A stretch of DNA of 60,281 nucleotides from Bacillota bacterium (GTDB lineage: Bacteria; Bacillota; Clostridia; Oscillospirales; Ruminococcaceae). The stretch spans positions 1-60,281 of the forward strand of contig JAEWGD010000043.1 of NCBI GenBank assembly GCA_023388515.1, given 5' to 3'. Each line of letters starts with the position of its first letter. The stretch's first letter is position 1. A model generated the notes under the pieces. It made no database searches and was not told the origin of the DNA. It saw nothing but the letters and a program-made list of their open reading frames with translations. Below are positions 49,590 to 58,886 of the stretch, piece after piece. Both the position numbers and the translations under genes were made by a program.

Positions 49590-50239
49590 AGAAGATTATT
49601 TCATTTTTGGCTGTAATGGCTCTTATAACAGCATCTTTCACAGGGTGCAACGATACAGGTAAGGACAATGAAAGTAGCAAAAAAAGCAGTAATAATGCGG
49701 CAACCACAACTGCGAGAGATAGTGAAGCTGATACAAATACGATTAAAGATTCAGCAAACGCTGACAACAGCGTGTCAGAATCTAAAGCAACTACAAAAAC
49801 AGCAGACGGGGACTATAAGCTTCCTGAATCAACAGAATTAGTAATTTACCAAAATGGGAAAGAGATTTTTCGTTATAACGGCGAAACCATGGAAGAAGTC
49901 GCAAGCTTCCTTTCTAGTGCAGGAGCGAAGCAAGACCAGAACAAGGACTATGTTCTTGTTGAGGACTTTGTAATTATTACTGTTGATGAAAAAACTAAAG
50001 ACATTAGTGCTAATATCACTTTCAAGGAAGGAATAACAGCAACTGTTGATGGAATAAAGTTTGAAACCACAACAGAATGTTATGAAGAGCTATTGGCTTT
50101 ATATGGTAAGGATTTTAGGGCATCAATGTTAGATTGGGCTCCAGATAAAAAAGCTACAGCAGAAGTTCAGGCTATAACCAACAAGAGCAATAAAATTGTT
50201 TTAGCTGCTAATATTTTTTTAGCCCCTGTTGAATCTTAA
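49586..50239 (+). CDS. putative lipoprotein
   Basis: The 217-residue protein has a signal peptide with lipobox ASFTGC (Cys near 21), a long serine/threonine/asparagine-rich linker (about 22-75) and a C-terminal globular region beginning LPESTELVIYQNGKEIFRY with alternating beta strands. It should be tethered to the outer face of the membrane. No known domain is recognised. Expression probably depends on the XRE regulator and the operator upstream. A terminator follows. Confidence 0.75.
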   Translation: MKKIISFLAVMALITASFTGCNDTGKDNESSKKSSNNAATTTARDSEADTNTIKDSANADNSVSESKATTKTADGDYKLPESTELVIYQNGKEIFRYNGETMEEVASFLSSAGAKQDQNKDYVLVEDFVIITVDEKTKDISANITFKEGITATVDGIKFETTTECYEELLALYGKDFRASMLDWAPDKKATAEVQAITNKSNKIVLAANIFLAPVES

Positions 50240-50246
50240 TATTAAA

Positions 50247-50275
50247 GAGCCCTCACATTAGTGAGAGCTCATTTA
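50247..50275 (+). terminator. terminator after the first lipoprotein gene
   Basis: GAGCCCTCAC (50247-50256) pairs with GTGAGAGCTC (50261-50270), with one C-A mismatch, then ATTTATATT. Confidence 0.7.
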
Positions 50276-50283
50276 TATTCTAT

Positions 50284-50307
50284 ATTTTATATACTTAAGG
50301 AGGATAT
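50284..50307 (+). repeat. 24-bp leader repeat, copy 2
   Basis: Identical to 49525-49548, but followed by CATCGCTG, so no start codon is in place. It looks like the stranded leader of a lost duplicate gene. Confidence 0.8.
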
Positions 50308-50402
50308 CATCGCTGTAAAAAATACATAGACGAAAATTATTCATAACTATCATTTGACAAGCAGAATGCAAAAAAGTTTGAACAGGCTGGGACGCTTTAG
50401 AA

Positions 50403-50434
50403 AACCTTTGGTATGTCTATACATGCTAAAGGTT
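50403..50434 (+). promoter_or_regulatory. hairpin upstream of the second lipoprotein gene
   Basis: AACCTTTGGTATG (50403-50415) can pair with CATGCTAAAGGTT (50422-50434) using two G-U pairs, which are valid only in plus-strand RNA. It may be an attenuator or mRNA structure. The rest of 50308-50515 shows nothing clear. Confidence 0.35.
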
Positions 50435-50515
50435 GATTTTACAATCAAGAAAAAAACTACAAGTAGATTAAAGAATCATACACCACCTAATAACATAAAT
50501 GGAGGAATTTAAAAA

Positions 50516-51613
50516 ATGAATAAGAAGATTACTAGGTTGATTTTAGGAACATTTCTCGCAATTTCTATTCTAACCTTTTGCTCATGTGGAAGCAAAAGTG
50601 TTGATTCTAAAAAGCTATTGGACATAGAATTTAGTGGGTTAAATACTCAGGGAAAGGCTACGATTTCTTTCAATCAGGAATTACTTGATGACAGGGACTT
50701 TTTGAAGGAAATCTTTCCAGATGACTCGAAGAAAACAGCTGTATTAAACTTGGCTGAAGTGTATGATTCATTAAGTGTTACCGCTGATAAAACTTCAGAA
50801 CTTTCCAATGGCGATACAATAAAGATACGCATTGATGCAGAGGATGAAAATCTTCTAAAAGAGCATTCGTTAAAGCTTTCTGAGGCAGAATTTACTATTA
50901 AAGTTAGTGGTTTAACTGAAGTGGAGTTTATTGACCCGTTTGATGGATTGAGTTTGAAATTTTTGGGTACATCTCCTTCTCTTAACGTAACAATTGATGA
51001 TTCTAACACAGCGAGTTTTGTGAAAAATTATGTGAATTTTAACTTTGAAAATAAAAATTATGCAAACGGTGATACCATTGAAATTACTGCTACCTGCAGG
51101 GAAAGCGATGTGCTTGAACATGCAATTGGATTAAGCACTGAAACCAAAACTTATACAATTGAAAATCAGGCATTTTATGTTAACAGCACAGAAGGAATTG
51201 ATTTATCTTCAGTTCAAGCTGAAATAAATGATAAATTAACTGCTGGCACTGTAACAAAAAATAGAGCAGGACGCTTTATTAATACATCTTTAGGTTATGC
51301 AGAATTCAGTTCTATAAAATCTTCAACACTATACAGTTCGCATATTTTGACTATTAAACAGCAGTATTTAGACCGCCCAAGTAATGGCATTCATAATCAA
51401 TACATCATGATATACGATTATCTGATTGAACGTAATACAGAAGAGGATATGCATGTATATGTCGTTGCTTATGTAAATAATCTTGTTATTGATTCTGATG
51501 GTACATTAAAGTGGGGAACAGTGAACGATTTAAAAAGCTTTGAAACATACGACAAAGCTGTAGATACATTTATAAATTCTAACAAGGATTATTACATAGT
51601 AGAAAATTTTTAG
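50516..51613 (+). CDS. putative lipoprotein with two related domains
   Basis: The 365-residue protein has a signal peptide with lipobox FCSC (Cys near 23-25). Two tandem beta-rich segments follow: the first contains NGDTIKIRIDAED then LKLSEAEFTIKVSGL, the second NGDTIEITATC then IGLSTETKTYTIENQ, clearly repeats of each other. A C-terminal region of about 140 residues (IMIYDYLIERNTEEDMHVYV) completes it. The repeat suggests an extracellular binding module of unknown ligand. TGGAGG precedes the ATG. Confidence 0.78.
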   Translation: MNKKITRLILGTFLAISILTFCSCGSKSVDSKKLLDIEFSGLNTQGKATISFNQELLDDRDFLKEIFPDDSKKTAVLNLAEVYDSLSVTADKTSELSNGDTIKIRIDAEDENLLKEHSLKLSEAEFTIKVSGLTEVEFIDPFDGLSLKFLGTSPSLNVTIDDSNTASFVKNYVNFNFENKNYANGDTIEITATCRESDVLEHAIGLSTETKTYTIENQAFYVNSTEGIDLSSVQAEINDKLTAGTVTKNRAGRFINTSLGYAEFSSIKSSTLYSSHILTIKQQYLDRPSNGIHNQYIMIYDYLIERNTEEDMHVYVVAYVNNLVIDSDGTLKWGTVNDLKSFETYDKAVDTFINSNKDYYIVENF

Positions 51614-51644
51614 TATATTAATATCAGCACTAAAATAACATTTA

Positions 51645-51712
51645 GAACCTCCAATTTAACAGTTGGGGGTTCATATACAAACGGCAGACACAAGGCGTGT
51701 CTGCCGTAATTT
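51645..51712 (+). terminator. two adjacent terminator hairpins
   Basis: GAACCTCCAA (51645-51654) with TTGGGGGTTC (51663-51672), and ACGGCAGACAC (51681-51691) with GTGTCTGCCGT (51697-51707), the latter followed by AATTTTA. The second has the better tail. Confidence 0.65.
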
Positions 51713-51777
51713 TATCCTCTTTCCTCCGCCCATTTCTCAAACGCTTTCTGATTATCCTCATTCTTGAAAAATCCAAC
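51712..51777 (-). pseudogene. C-terminal gene relic
   Basis: A minus-strand frame without a start reads VGFFKNEDNQKAFEKWAEER, then G and a stop. It is protein-like but unidentified. It lies between the stop of the CotH gene and the terminators, so it is a decayed gene end. Confidence 0.4.
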
Positions 51778-51807
51778 TTATGCAGGCATTGCAGTAAAAC
51801 ACTATGT

Positions 51808-54420
51808 TTACTGTGCAAACAGTAATCTTTTTAATTCGCATAAATCAAAGCTGTTAAGGTTTTCGCCTTCGCATACATTTGCTTGTTCAGCCTGTTCTTT
51901 CGTTAGAGTTTCAACTCCGAGTAAATATCTTTTCAATAAAGTCACATCTTCAGCAGTTAATTCACCGTCTAAATTGACATCGCCTATTAGAGTATCTGCA
52001 ACTGTGTAAACAGCTGTAATTGTAATATCTGAAGTGAACGGAATTTCCACAGATTTACCACTAATTTTTTCTCCGTTAGAGGTTTCCCAGTACGCAAGCT
52101 GATAACCTGGTTTAGATTTTGCTGTTATAGTAACAGGATAATCAGTATAATACTTTCCACTCCATGAACCGTTTGACATATCAGGAGAAATGGTGTTAAT
52201 TGCAACGTCTCCCATGTTATTATCGTTTCTTATCGTCACATTAGCAAGATTTCCTTTAAGATTAAAGAAACTTTTCAGCGAACCAGTAGCATTAGGGAAT
52301 CTGCTATTATAAAAGCTTTTTACACTTTCAACTTCTTTTGAATACTGCGTTTCAGCCCAATATCCTCCGGGCCACTCTGGCCAGAATCGGTTATAAGTAT
52401 CAATTGTTGTATCATGGTAACTATTAGAAAGCTCTGAAATAAGTGCTTGAACTTTGTTATTGTCGAAGTTTTCGTTTGACATATCCATAAATGTAAGGCT
52501 AAACTTTTCTTTAAAACTTGCGTTTTCCATTGCACCAGACAATAACTCTGAAAGGAAAGAATCAGTTTTCATAAATTGAGTAAATGAGTTTGTGTGTGGC
52601 GTTGCTTGTTCATATAAGTTTGTGCTATATTCTGTATCAAACAAGATAAAACGCCATTTTCCATCTGCATAAGGGTTACTTGAATCCGTCTTTGTGGATT
52701 TCCACATTGACATATTATTTCCACCCCAATCGCAGTTGTTAATATAAATTTCTGCACTTACATAATCCATAAACGACTGAATATCAACTTTATTGCAAAG
52801 TTCTGCATAATTTGCATCATTTGAAAAATCTGTAGCTGAAATCCATTGGCGAAGTTGCTGCCACTCATCATAACCAGCTGTGTCGCCTTCTTCCAACTGC
52901 TGATTTTTTATCATACAAACATCTTTTTTAGAAACACCATAATGTGCTTTTACAAAATCATCGTCCATCTTTTCAGTAATTTCATATTGTCCCCAGTATT
53001 CTCCATCAATGAAAACAATACAAGGTTCCATAGCCTGTGTTAGAAAGTTCCTATTAGAAACTAGTGACTGATTTAATTTATCACGAAATCTTGTATACTG
53101 TCCGTCATTGCCACCATTTCTTATCATAAAGCTATCAAATTCAGTTATTTGCTGACCTGTATATTCACTGTAAACATTACCAGAAAACAAATCAAAATCC
53201 AGTTTTGAAACACCGTATTCGCTTCTTGCATAAATATTAAAACTCTTTTGAGTATGAGAGCGTGTTGCACCACCACGAACACGAATACCTACATTCTGAT
53301 TAACAGCAAGTGTTCCACCCTTTTCAAAAATCTGCATAGAAGCTTCACGTTCCCATTCTGCTCCTTTTTGTGTATAGTTAGCAGGCATAAACCATTCTGG
53401 AACTGTTGAATCATATTCAGGACCGTTTTTCCAATCATCATGCACCTTGCCTAGAACATAAATACCATTCTCATAATTATAAAGATTCTCGCTATCAGTT
53501 ACAATAGAAATCACCTTTAAGTTTTTATAATATGAATCTTTATTCTGGTATCCAACAAAATAGGTTTCTGTTACTATATCACTGAAGTTTCCGCTTGAAT
53601 CCACTGCGACAGCCCTTACTACAACTGCCTTATCAACAGGGCTGAAAGGTGCTGTTATACTTGACGTTGGTGAAGATGGAGCAACATCTGTCCTTGCACT
53701 TAATACATTAGGTGATGATGAAACATCACTTACATTTATTGGTGAGGAATAAACATTGCTTTCTGTTGTAGGGTTACTTCCATCAAGGGTATAGTAAATT
53801 TTCATTCCCTCTTGTGCCGAAATAGATAGCGAAAATGCGTCATTATAAAACCCACTGCCTTTAGAGAGTGTTGGTTTCTGAACCTTTACATCAATAACAT
53901 TTTCCATTTTATTCGGTGCATTTGGAGTCATTTCCAAAATCGCAAAGCTTTCAGAGCCGTCTGGAACACGTCCGTATGATACATCAGTTTCAATTGCACC
54001 AAAGGTAACCGTATCTGCCATTTTACCATTTGCATTAAATAAAGTCAAAGTTTCTCCATCTGTAGATAAACCAAAGGGTGCAACAAGTTGTCCATCTAGC
54101 TGTGTAAGTTTAGAATCGCAGAATATGAGCAAACGTTCACCACTGGCAATGAATGTCCCATTAGGAAAAGTAAACAGATAAGGTTCTTCAACCTTGTCCG
54201 ATAAACCAAATCCACTTAAATCAATGTTGCTGTTAGTAGAATTATATAACTCAATCCAGTCATAGAACTTTCCATCAACTGCTGCATAAGTAGTATTCTT
54301 TGCACACACCTCATTAATAACAATTTGGACAGATTCTGCATTCACAATACCACCAGCTGTGTTGGCTGTGAAAACAACAATACTACAAGCGGCGATTAAC
54401 AGGGCTTTTAAACGTTTCAT
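51808..54420 (-). CDS. secreted CotH-family protein with lamin-tail and dockerin domains
   Basis: The 870-residue protein has a signal peptide (about 1-27), a lamin-tail domain (about 30-135, VINEVCAKN, FYDWIELYNST) and a chitobiase/hexosaminidase C-terminal-like module (KIYYTLDGSNPTTES). A CotH kinase-like domain (about 320-620) follows with MIRNGGNDGQYTRFRDKLNQ, FIDGEYWGQYEITEKMDDDF and WRFILFDTEYSTNLY. A beta-repeat module and a type I dockerin (GDVNLDGELTAEDVTLLKRY, then LNSFDLCELKRLL) end it. The dockerin predicts attachment to a cohesin scaffold, as in ruminococcal cellulosomes. AAAGGAGG sets the ATG at 54420. Confidence 0.92.
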   Translation of the reverse strand: MKRLKALLIAACSIVVFTANTAGGIVNAESVQIVINEVCAKNTTYAAVDGKFYDWIELYNSTNSNIDLSGFGLSDKVEEPYLFTFPNGTFIASGERLLIFCDSKLTQLDGQLVAPFGLSTDGETLTLFNANGKMADTVTFGAIETDVSYGRVPDGSESFAILEMTPNAPNKMENVIDVKVQKPTLSKGSGFYNDAFSLSISAQEGMKIYYTLDGSNPTTESNVYSSPINVSDVSSSPNVLSARTDVAPSSPTSSITAPFSPVDKAVVVRAVAVDSSGNFSDIVTETYFVGYQNKDSYYKNLKVISIVTDSENLYNYENGIYVLGKVHDDWKNGPEYDSTVPEWFMPANYTQKGAEWEREASMQIFEKGGTLAVNQNVGIRVRGGATRSHTQKSFNIYARSEYGVSKLDFDLFSGNVYSEYTGQQITEFDSFMIRNGGNDGQYTRFRDKLNQSLVSNRNFLTQAMEPCIVFIDGEYWGQYEITEKMDDDFVKAHYGVSKKDVCMIKNQQLEEGDTAGYDEWQQLRQWISATDFSNDANYAELCNKVDIQSFMDYVSAEIYINNCDWGGNNMSMWKSTKTDSSNPYADGKWRFILFDTEYSTNLYEQATPHTNSFTQFMKTDSFLSELLSGAMENASFKEKFSLTFMDMSNENFDNNKVQALISELSNSYHDTTIDTYNRFWPEWPGGYWAETQYSKEVESVKSFYNSRFPNATGSLKSFFNLKGNLANVTIRNDNNMGDVAINTISPDMSNGSWSGKYYTDYPVTITAKSKPGYQLAYWETSNGEKISGKSVEIPFTSDITITAVYTVADTLIGDVNLDGELTAEDVTLLKRYLLGVETLTKEQAEQANVCEGENLNSFDLCELKRLLFAQ

Positions 54421-54469
54421 AAATAATCCTCCTTTTATTTTTATATTTTTCATCTGAATATATATAATC

Positions 54470-54498
54470 ATTATACCAAGTCTACCCTACAAAGTCAA
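54470..54498 (-). promoter_or_regulatory. promoter of the CotH/dockerin gene
   Basis: Minus strand TTGACT (54498-54493), 17 bp, TATAAT (54475-54470), 50 bases before the start. Confidence 0.85.
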
Positions 54499-54541
54499 CC
54501 ATTATAAAAAGATGTAAACTAATATAAAATTAAATTAATTA

Positions 54542-54570
54542 TTGACGTATTGTATTAAAAATGTTAAAAT
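54542..54570 (+). promoter_or_regulatory. promoter of the tmk-like operon
   Basis: TTGACG (54542-54547), 17 bp, TAAAAT (54565-54570), 50 bases before the kinase gene. Confidence 0.78.
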
Positions 54571-54619
54571 AAATATTAAGGTATTTAGTAAGAGAGAAAT
54601 TGGATATGAGGGAATGTAA

Positions 54620-55294
54620 ATGCAAAATATAAAAAGCAAGTTGATTGTGATTGATGGTCTTGACGGAAGTGGGAAATCAACTCAATTTGCATTGATACAG
54701 GATAATTTAACAAATAATAGTATAAAATATAAGGCTATTAGTTTTCCTGAATATGATAAACCATCTTCTACATTGGTGAAAATGTATCTTAATGGTGATT
54801 TTTCGAGTGATGCAGATAGCGTAAATGCTTATGCGTCATCTAGCTTTTATGCTGTTGATAGATATGCAAGCTTCAAGCTATATTGGGAGGATTATTATAA
54901 TTCGGGTGGATTGATACTTGCAAGCAGATATGTTAGCTCAAATGCAATTCATCAGATGGTTAAGTTGGATAAAAGTGGTTGGAATGATTATTTGGATTGG
55001 CTTGAAGATTATGAGTATAATAAATTAGGACTTCCAAAGCCTGATAAAACTATTTTTTTGGATATGCCTGTTGAAATATCACAGGAGCTTTTGAATAAAA
55101 GATACAATGGCGATGTAAGCAAGAAGGATATACATGAGGGGAATATTGAATATTTAAAGAGATGTAGGGAAACGGCGTTATATTCGGCTGATAAATTAGG
55201 GTGGATTGTTTTAGAGTGTAATTCTGGAGGTTTGCCTAAGAGTGAAGATGTTATAAATGAGAAGTTGATGAAAATAATAAATGGAGCAATATAA
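54620..55294 (+). CDS. tmk: thymidylate kinase-like nucleoside monophosphate kinase
   Basis: The 224-residue kinase has the P-loop VIDGLDGSGKSTQF (about 9-22), the DRYASF-type DR motif (YAVDRYASFK) and a lid region with LNKRYNGDVSKKDIHEGN. It phosphorylates dTMP to dTDP, assuming standard tmk function. The lid is longer and less arginine-rich than in typical bacterial Tmk, and the gene is not next to holB, so it may be a paralogue. The next gene starts three bases later. Confidence 0.82.
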   Translation: MQNIKSKLIVIDGLDGSGKSTQFALIQDNLTNNSIKYKAISFPEYDKPSSTLVKMYLNGDFSSDADSVNAYASSSFYAVDRYASFKLYWEDYYNSGGLILASRYVSSNAIHQMVKLDKSGWNDYLDWLEDYEYNKLGLPKPDKTIFLDMPVEISQELLNKRYNGDVSKKDIHEGNIEYLKRCRETALYSADKLGWIVLECNSGGLPKSEDVINEKLMKIINGAI

Positions 55295-55297
55295 GAA

Positions 55298-56185
55298 ATG
55301 TTGAAATTTAGGAAGATAAATATTAATGATAAGAAGTGGATTAAAGAGCTTTTGGTGAAGTCGGATTTTATGGCTTGCGAATATAGTTTTGCTAATAATA
55401 TGGCATGGGTAAGGCTTAATGATTCACAAATATGCAGATATAAGGATTTTTATATAGTAGGAGCAGTTCGAGATGGTTTAGCAAGATTTTCATTCCCAGC
55501 TGGGGAGGGCGATTATTTTGATGTAATCAATCAGCTTAGGGCGTATTCAAAAAGCATGGGTGCGACCACAGAAATAAACTATGTTTCGAATAATAAAGTA
55601 CAGCTTTTTAATGAGTTATTTCCCAATGAGTTTACTATTAAAAAGTCTGAAGACTCCAGTGACTATATTTATAATGCAAGCGATATAATTGAGCTTAAAG
55701 GTAAAAAGTATAATAAAAAGCGAAATCATTTGGCTAAGTTTCAGCAGTATTCATGGGAGTTTTCACCGATGACAGTAAAGGATTTTGATGAGTGTATTGA
55801 ATTTAGTGCGGTAGCATATAATTCTAAAAATGGTGAAAATAGTTACTCAAGCGTTGCAGAGCAATATGCTATTCACACTTATTTCAAATACTTTAAGGAG
55901 CTAGAGCTAAAAGGTGGAGTAATTAGAGTTGACGGAAAGATAGTAGCTTTTACTTTGGGCGAACGGTTGAATAGCAACACTTTTTGTGTTCATATTGAAA
56001 AAGCAAATACGGAGTATTTAGGTGTATATGTAGCAATTAATAATGAATTTGCTAAATATGCAGCTAAGGATTTTAAATATATAAATCGTGAAGAGGATTT
56101 GGGGATAGAGGGACTTAGAAAATCAAAGCGTTCTTATTACCCAGCATTTTTGCTAGAGAAGAATGCGATTAAATTCAATAAATAG
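55298..56185 (+). CDS. DUF2156-family (GNAT-fold) protein
   Basis: The 295-residue protein resembles the DUF2156 family, related to the aminoacyl-tRNA-dependent transferase domain of MprF and to FemABX-type GNAT folds. Visible landmarks are an N-terminal FRKININDKKWIKELL, the duplicated acyltransferase halves, YNKKRNHLAKFQQY and a C-terminal FKYINREEDLGIEGLRKSKR. Its substrate is unknown; a role in peptide or lipid aminoacylation is possible. It starts three bases after tmk, consistent with one operon. Confidence 0.8.
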   Translation: MLKFRKININDKKWIKELLVKSDFMACEYSFANNMAWVRLNDSQICRYKDFYIVGAVRDGLARFSFPAGEGDYFDVINQLRAYSKSMGATTEINYVSNNKVQLFNELFPNEFTIKKSEDSSDYIYNASDIIELKGKKYNKKRNHLAKFQQYSWEFSPMTVKDFDECIEFSAVAYNSKNGENSYSSVAEQYAIHTYFKYFKELELKGGVIRVDGKIVAFTLGERLNSNTFCVHIEKANTEYLGVYVAINNEFAKYAAKDFKYINREEDLGIEGLRKSKRSYYPAFLLEKNAIKFNK

Positions 56186-56224
56186 GAATGTGATAAATTA
56201 GGATACAGGGGAGAGTTGTTAATT

Positions 56225-56776
56225 GTGATTTATGTTTTTTTTGCTGATGGTTTTGAGGAGATGGAGGCAATAGCACCTGTGGATTGCTTGCGTAGGTGTG
56301 AGCTTGATGTTACTACTGTTGGAGTAGGGGATAATATTATCACAGGTTCTCATGGCATATCAATTGTTACGGATATTACGGATAGTGAAATAGAATTATC
56401 AGATAAAATAGAAATGATAGTTTTGCCTGGTGGAATGCCTGGAACACTGAATCTTGAGAAGTCAGCTAATGTTCAGAAAGCGATAGATTATTGTGTTCAG
56501 AATGGTAAATATATTGCTGCAATCTGTGCTGCACCGTCGATATTAGGTCATAAGGGTTTGCTTGAGGGAGAAAATGCAGTTTGCTATTATGGCTTTGAAT
56601 CACAGCTTGCGGGAGCAAAGGTGGGCGATGATCCTGTTTGTGTTTCTAATAAATATATCACAGCAAGAGGTGCGGGAGTTGCGTTGGAATTCTCATTAAA
56701 GCTTGTGGAAGTATTAACTTCAAAAGAAAGAAAAATTATTTTAGAGTCATCTTTGGCGTGTGCAAAAAATGAATAA
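56225..56776 (+). CDS. DJ-1/PfpI-family protein
   Basis: The 183-residue protein has the DJ-1 fold pattern: FFADGFEEMEAIAPVDCLRR at the start, IVLPGGMPGTLNL, and the nucleophile elbow AAICAAPSILG with the conserved cysteine near residue 102. The Glu of GFEE is the conserved partner residue. Such proteins are chaperones, glyoxalases or protein deglycases; the activity here is not determined. GTG at 56225 fits the family start. It overlaps the next gene by eight bases. Confidence 0.88.
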   Translation: MIYVFFADGFEEMEAIAPVDCLRRCELDVTTVGVGDNIITGSHGISIVTDITDSEIELSDKIEMIVLPGGMPGTLNLEKSANVQKAIDYCVQNGKYIAAICAAPSILGHKGLLEGENAVCYYGFESQLAGAKVGDDPVCVSNKYITARGAGVALEFSLKLVEVLTSKERKIILESSLACAKNE

Positions 56777-57356
56777 TAAGCTTAAAGATGAAAAAACTTT
56801 GTTGAGAAGTCGTTATAGAGAATTAAGGAATAGTATCAATAAGGTTGAAAAGGTTGAGTTTGATGATTTAATATTTCAGAGGATAATCAGCCATGAGCTA
56901 TATAAGGAATGTAAAATTGTACTGGCGTATTATTCAATTAACAGTGAGGTTGACACATTAAAGCTTATAAATTATACTCTTAGTATCGGCAAGCCTATCG
57001 CTTTGCCAAGATGTAATGCAGATAGAACTATAAGCTTTTATATTATAAATTCGTTGGATAGTTTAGAAATATCTTCTTATGGTATCGCCGAGCCAGTCGA
57101 AAACCCCGATACGCTTGTTCGTTCGTTTGATAGCTCATTGTGTATAGTTCCTGCACTTGCCTATGATATGAAAGGTTTTCGGTTGGGCTATGGTGGTGGA
57201 TATTATGATAAATTCTTGTCATCACATAAGAATATAACTACAATGGGGATATGTTACAGTGCTTGTTTAACAGACAGCCTAATTAATGAGGAACATGATA
57301 TTAGTATAGATTATTTAATGACAGAAAAGGATTTTGTGGAGGTGTATGATGGATAA
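56769..57356 (+). CDS. 5-formyltetrahydrofolate cyclo-ligase
   Basis: The 195-residue enzyme converts 5-formyl-THF to 5,10-methenyl-THF with ATP. The family signature CIVPALAYDMKGFRLGYGGG (about 135-154) and the N-terminal LRSRYRELR are present. The preceding SYGIAEPVENP also fits. Its ATG overlaps the end of the DJ-1 gene, and its end overlaps the mltG start, so translation is coupled through the run. An alternative GTG start at 56760 adds three residues. Confidence 0.92.
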   Translation: MNNKLKDEKTLLRSRYRELRNSINKVEKVEFDDLIFQRIISHELYKECKIVLAYYSINSEVDTLKLINYTLSIGKPIALPRCNADRTISFYIINSLDSLEISSYGIAEPVENPDTLVRSFDSSLCIVPALAYDMKGFRLGYGGGYYDKFLSSHKNITTMGICYSACLTDSLINEEHDISIDYLMTEKDFVEVYDG

Positions 57357-58869
57357 TAAGGGTTTGGGAGATAAAAATAAAGATAACAATAGGCTTATCG
57401 ATGATATTCTGGAGCAATCAGATAAATTTGCAGAGTTTAAGCAACCTATTGAAGAGCAAGAGAATGATATGCTTGATAGCGAAATAGAACAGGTGGGAGT
57501 TATCAGAGCAGAGGATTTTGACAGCAGATTATTGGATTCGAGTGAGCATGATGATGAGGTAGATGAAATAGCTATATTTGACGAGGGATCTGAATATGTT
57601 TTAACAGATGACGAACATATTGAAGATGAGTATATTGATGTTGAATATGAAGATAATGCTGAGGAAGAAAAAGTAAAAAAACCAAGACGTAGGGTTCGTA
57701 AAAAGCGAAAAGGTGCAAAGCTTGCATTTGCATTAATAAGGATAACATTTATTGTATGTGCCTCAATTGTTTTATCAGTGTTATTTATTTCTTTAGGGAA
57801 GGACTATTTGGGAATAGATAAATCTGATGAGGAAATTACAGTAGAGATACCTAAAGATGCTACAACGAACGATATTGCACAAATATTACAAGAGAAAGGA
57901 GTAATTAAATCTCCAACACTTTTTAGGGCAATATCTAAACTTAAAGAGGCAGGGTCTCTTTATCAAGCGGGTATTCATATGGTGAAACCTAGCAGTGGTT
58001 ATGATGGGATAATAGAGGGTTTGGCTGGTACACCGATAAATGAGGCTTATAATACGGTTTCGATTACTTTTAATGAGGGAATTAATTTATATGACGCTGC
58101 TCAAATGCTTTTAGAGGCAGATGTTATTGCTGATGTAGATAAATTTATTTTTTACTTCAATTCAGGAGAGTTTATTGACGAAGAAAAGCATAAGTTTAAT
58201 GAGTTGTTAATTAATACGAATACGATGAAGTTTTATAAGATGGAGGGTTATTTATTCCCCGATACATACACTTTTTATGCAGGCGTTGCTGATGGTGGAG
58301 ATGTTGAAGAGAAAACAGCCTATAAGCTAGTTTGTCAAAAGATATATGATAACTTTGAGGCAAAAATTAGCCCTCATTATGATAAGATAAAGAAAGTAAA
58401 CTTGACTTTTGATGAGCTGATAACGCTTGCGTCAATAGTGCAAGCAGAAGCACCGTCAAAGGAGTCGATGGAGATGGTTGCGTCAGTTTTCTATAATCGA
58501 TTGAGTAATCCTGAGGGGATAGGACGTACACAAGCCTTTTTGGAATCAGACCCTACATCAAAGTATTCAAATGAGGTTATAAAGAAAAATATTGACCAAA
58601 CGGCTTCGGCAAGCCTAACAATACAAGCCTATGACACATATAAAGTTGCTGGTTTGACACCTGGAGCAATATGCAATCCTGGAATGGAAGCAATTGAAGC
58701 AGTTATTCATCCTGCTACAACGCAATATTATTATTTCTGTGCAAATATTAATACAAAGGAAACCTACTATGCAACGACACTTGACGAGCATAATGCAAAT
58801 TTAGCAATGGTTCAGCAACAATATGCTGAAGCACAAGCAGCTGCAGAGGCTGCGGCAGTAGTGGAATAA
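57349..58869 (+). CDS. mltG: endolytic murein transglycosylase MltG
   Basis: The 506-residue protein has a long acidic cytoplasmic N-terminus (about 1-105), a basic patch RRRVRKKRKGAK, one membrane helix (about 125-150), a LysM-like domain and the YceG/MltG catalytic domain. The catalytic glutamate is in LASIVQAEAPSKESMEMVAS (near residue 366). It cuts nascent glycan strands and fixes their length. GGAGG six bases before the ATG at 57349 sets the start. The low-complexity C-terminus ends AAAEAAAVVE. Confidence 0.92.
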   Translation: MDNKGLGDKNKDNNRLIDDILEQSDKFAEFKQPIEEQENDMLDSEIEQVGVIRAEDFDSRLLDSSEHDDEVDEIAIFDEGSEYVLTDDEHIEDEYIDVEYEDNAEEEKVKKPRRRVRKKRKGAKLAFALIRITFIVCASIVLSVLFISLGKDYLGIDKSDEEITVEIPKDATTNDIAQILQEKGVIKSPTLFRAISKLKEAGSLYQAGIHMVKPSSGYDGIIEGLAGTPINEAYNTVSITFNEGINLYDAAQMLLEADVIADVDKFIFYFNSGEFIDEEKHKFNELLINTNTMKFYKMEGYLFPDTYTFYAGVADGGDVEEKTAYKLVCQKIYDNFEAKISPHYDKIKKVNLTFDELITLASIVQAEAPSKESMEMVASVFYNRLSNPEGIGRTQAFLESDPTSKYSNEVIKKNIDQTASASLTIQAYDTYKVAGLTPGAICNPGMEAIEAVIHPATTQYYYFCANINTKETYYATTLDEHNANLAMVQQQYAEAQAAAEAAAVVE

Positions 58870-58886
58870 AAAACGGAGGAATATTT

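Noticed and set aside
51764..52009. A plus-strand frame opposite the dockerin end of the CotH gene
   Set aside because: It is a mirror of the strongly supported dockerin coding sequence.
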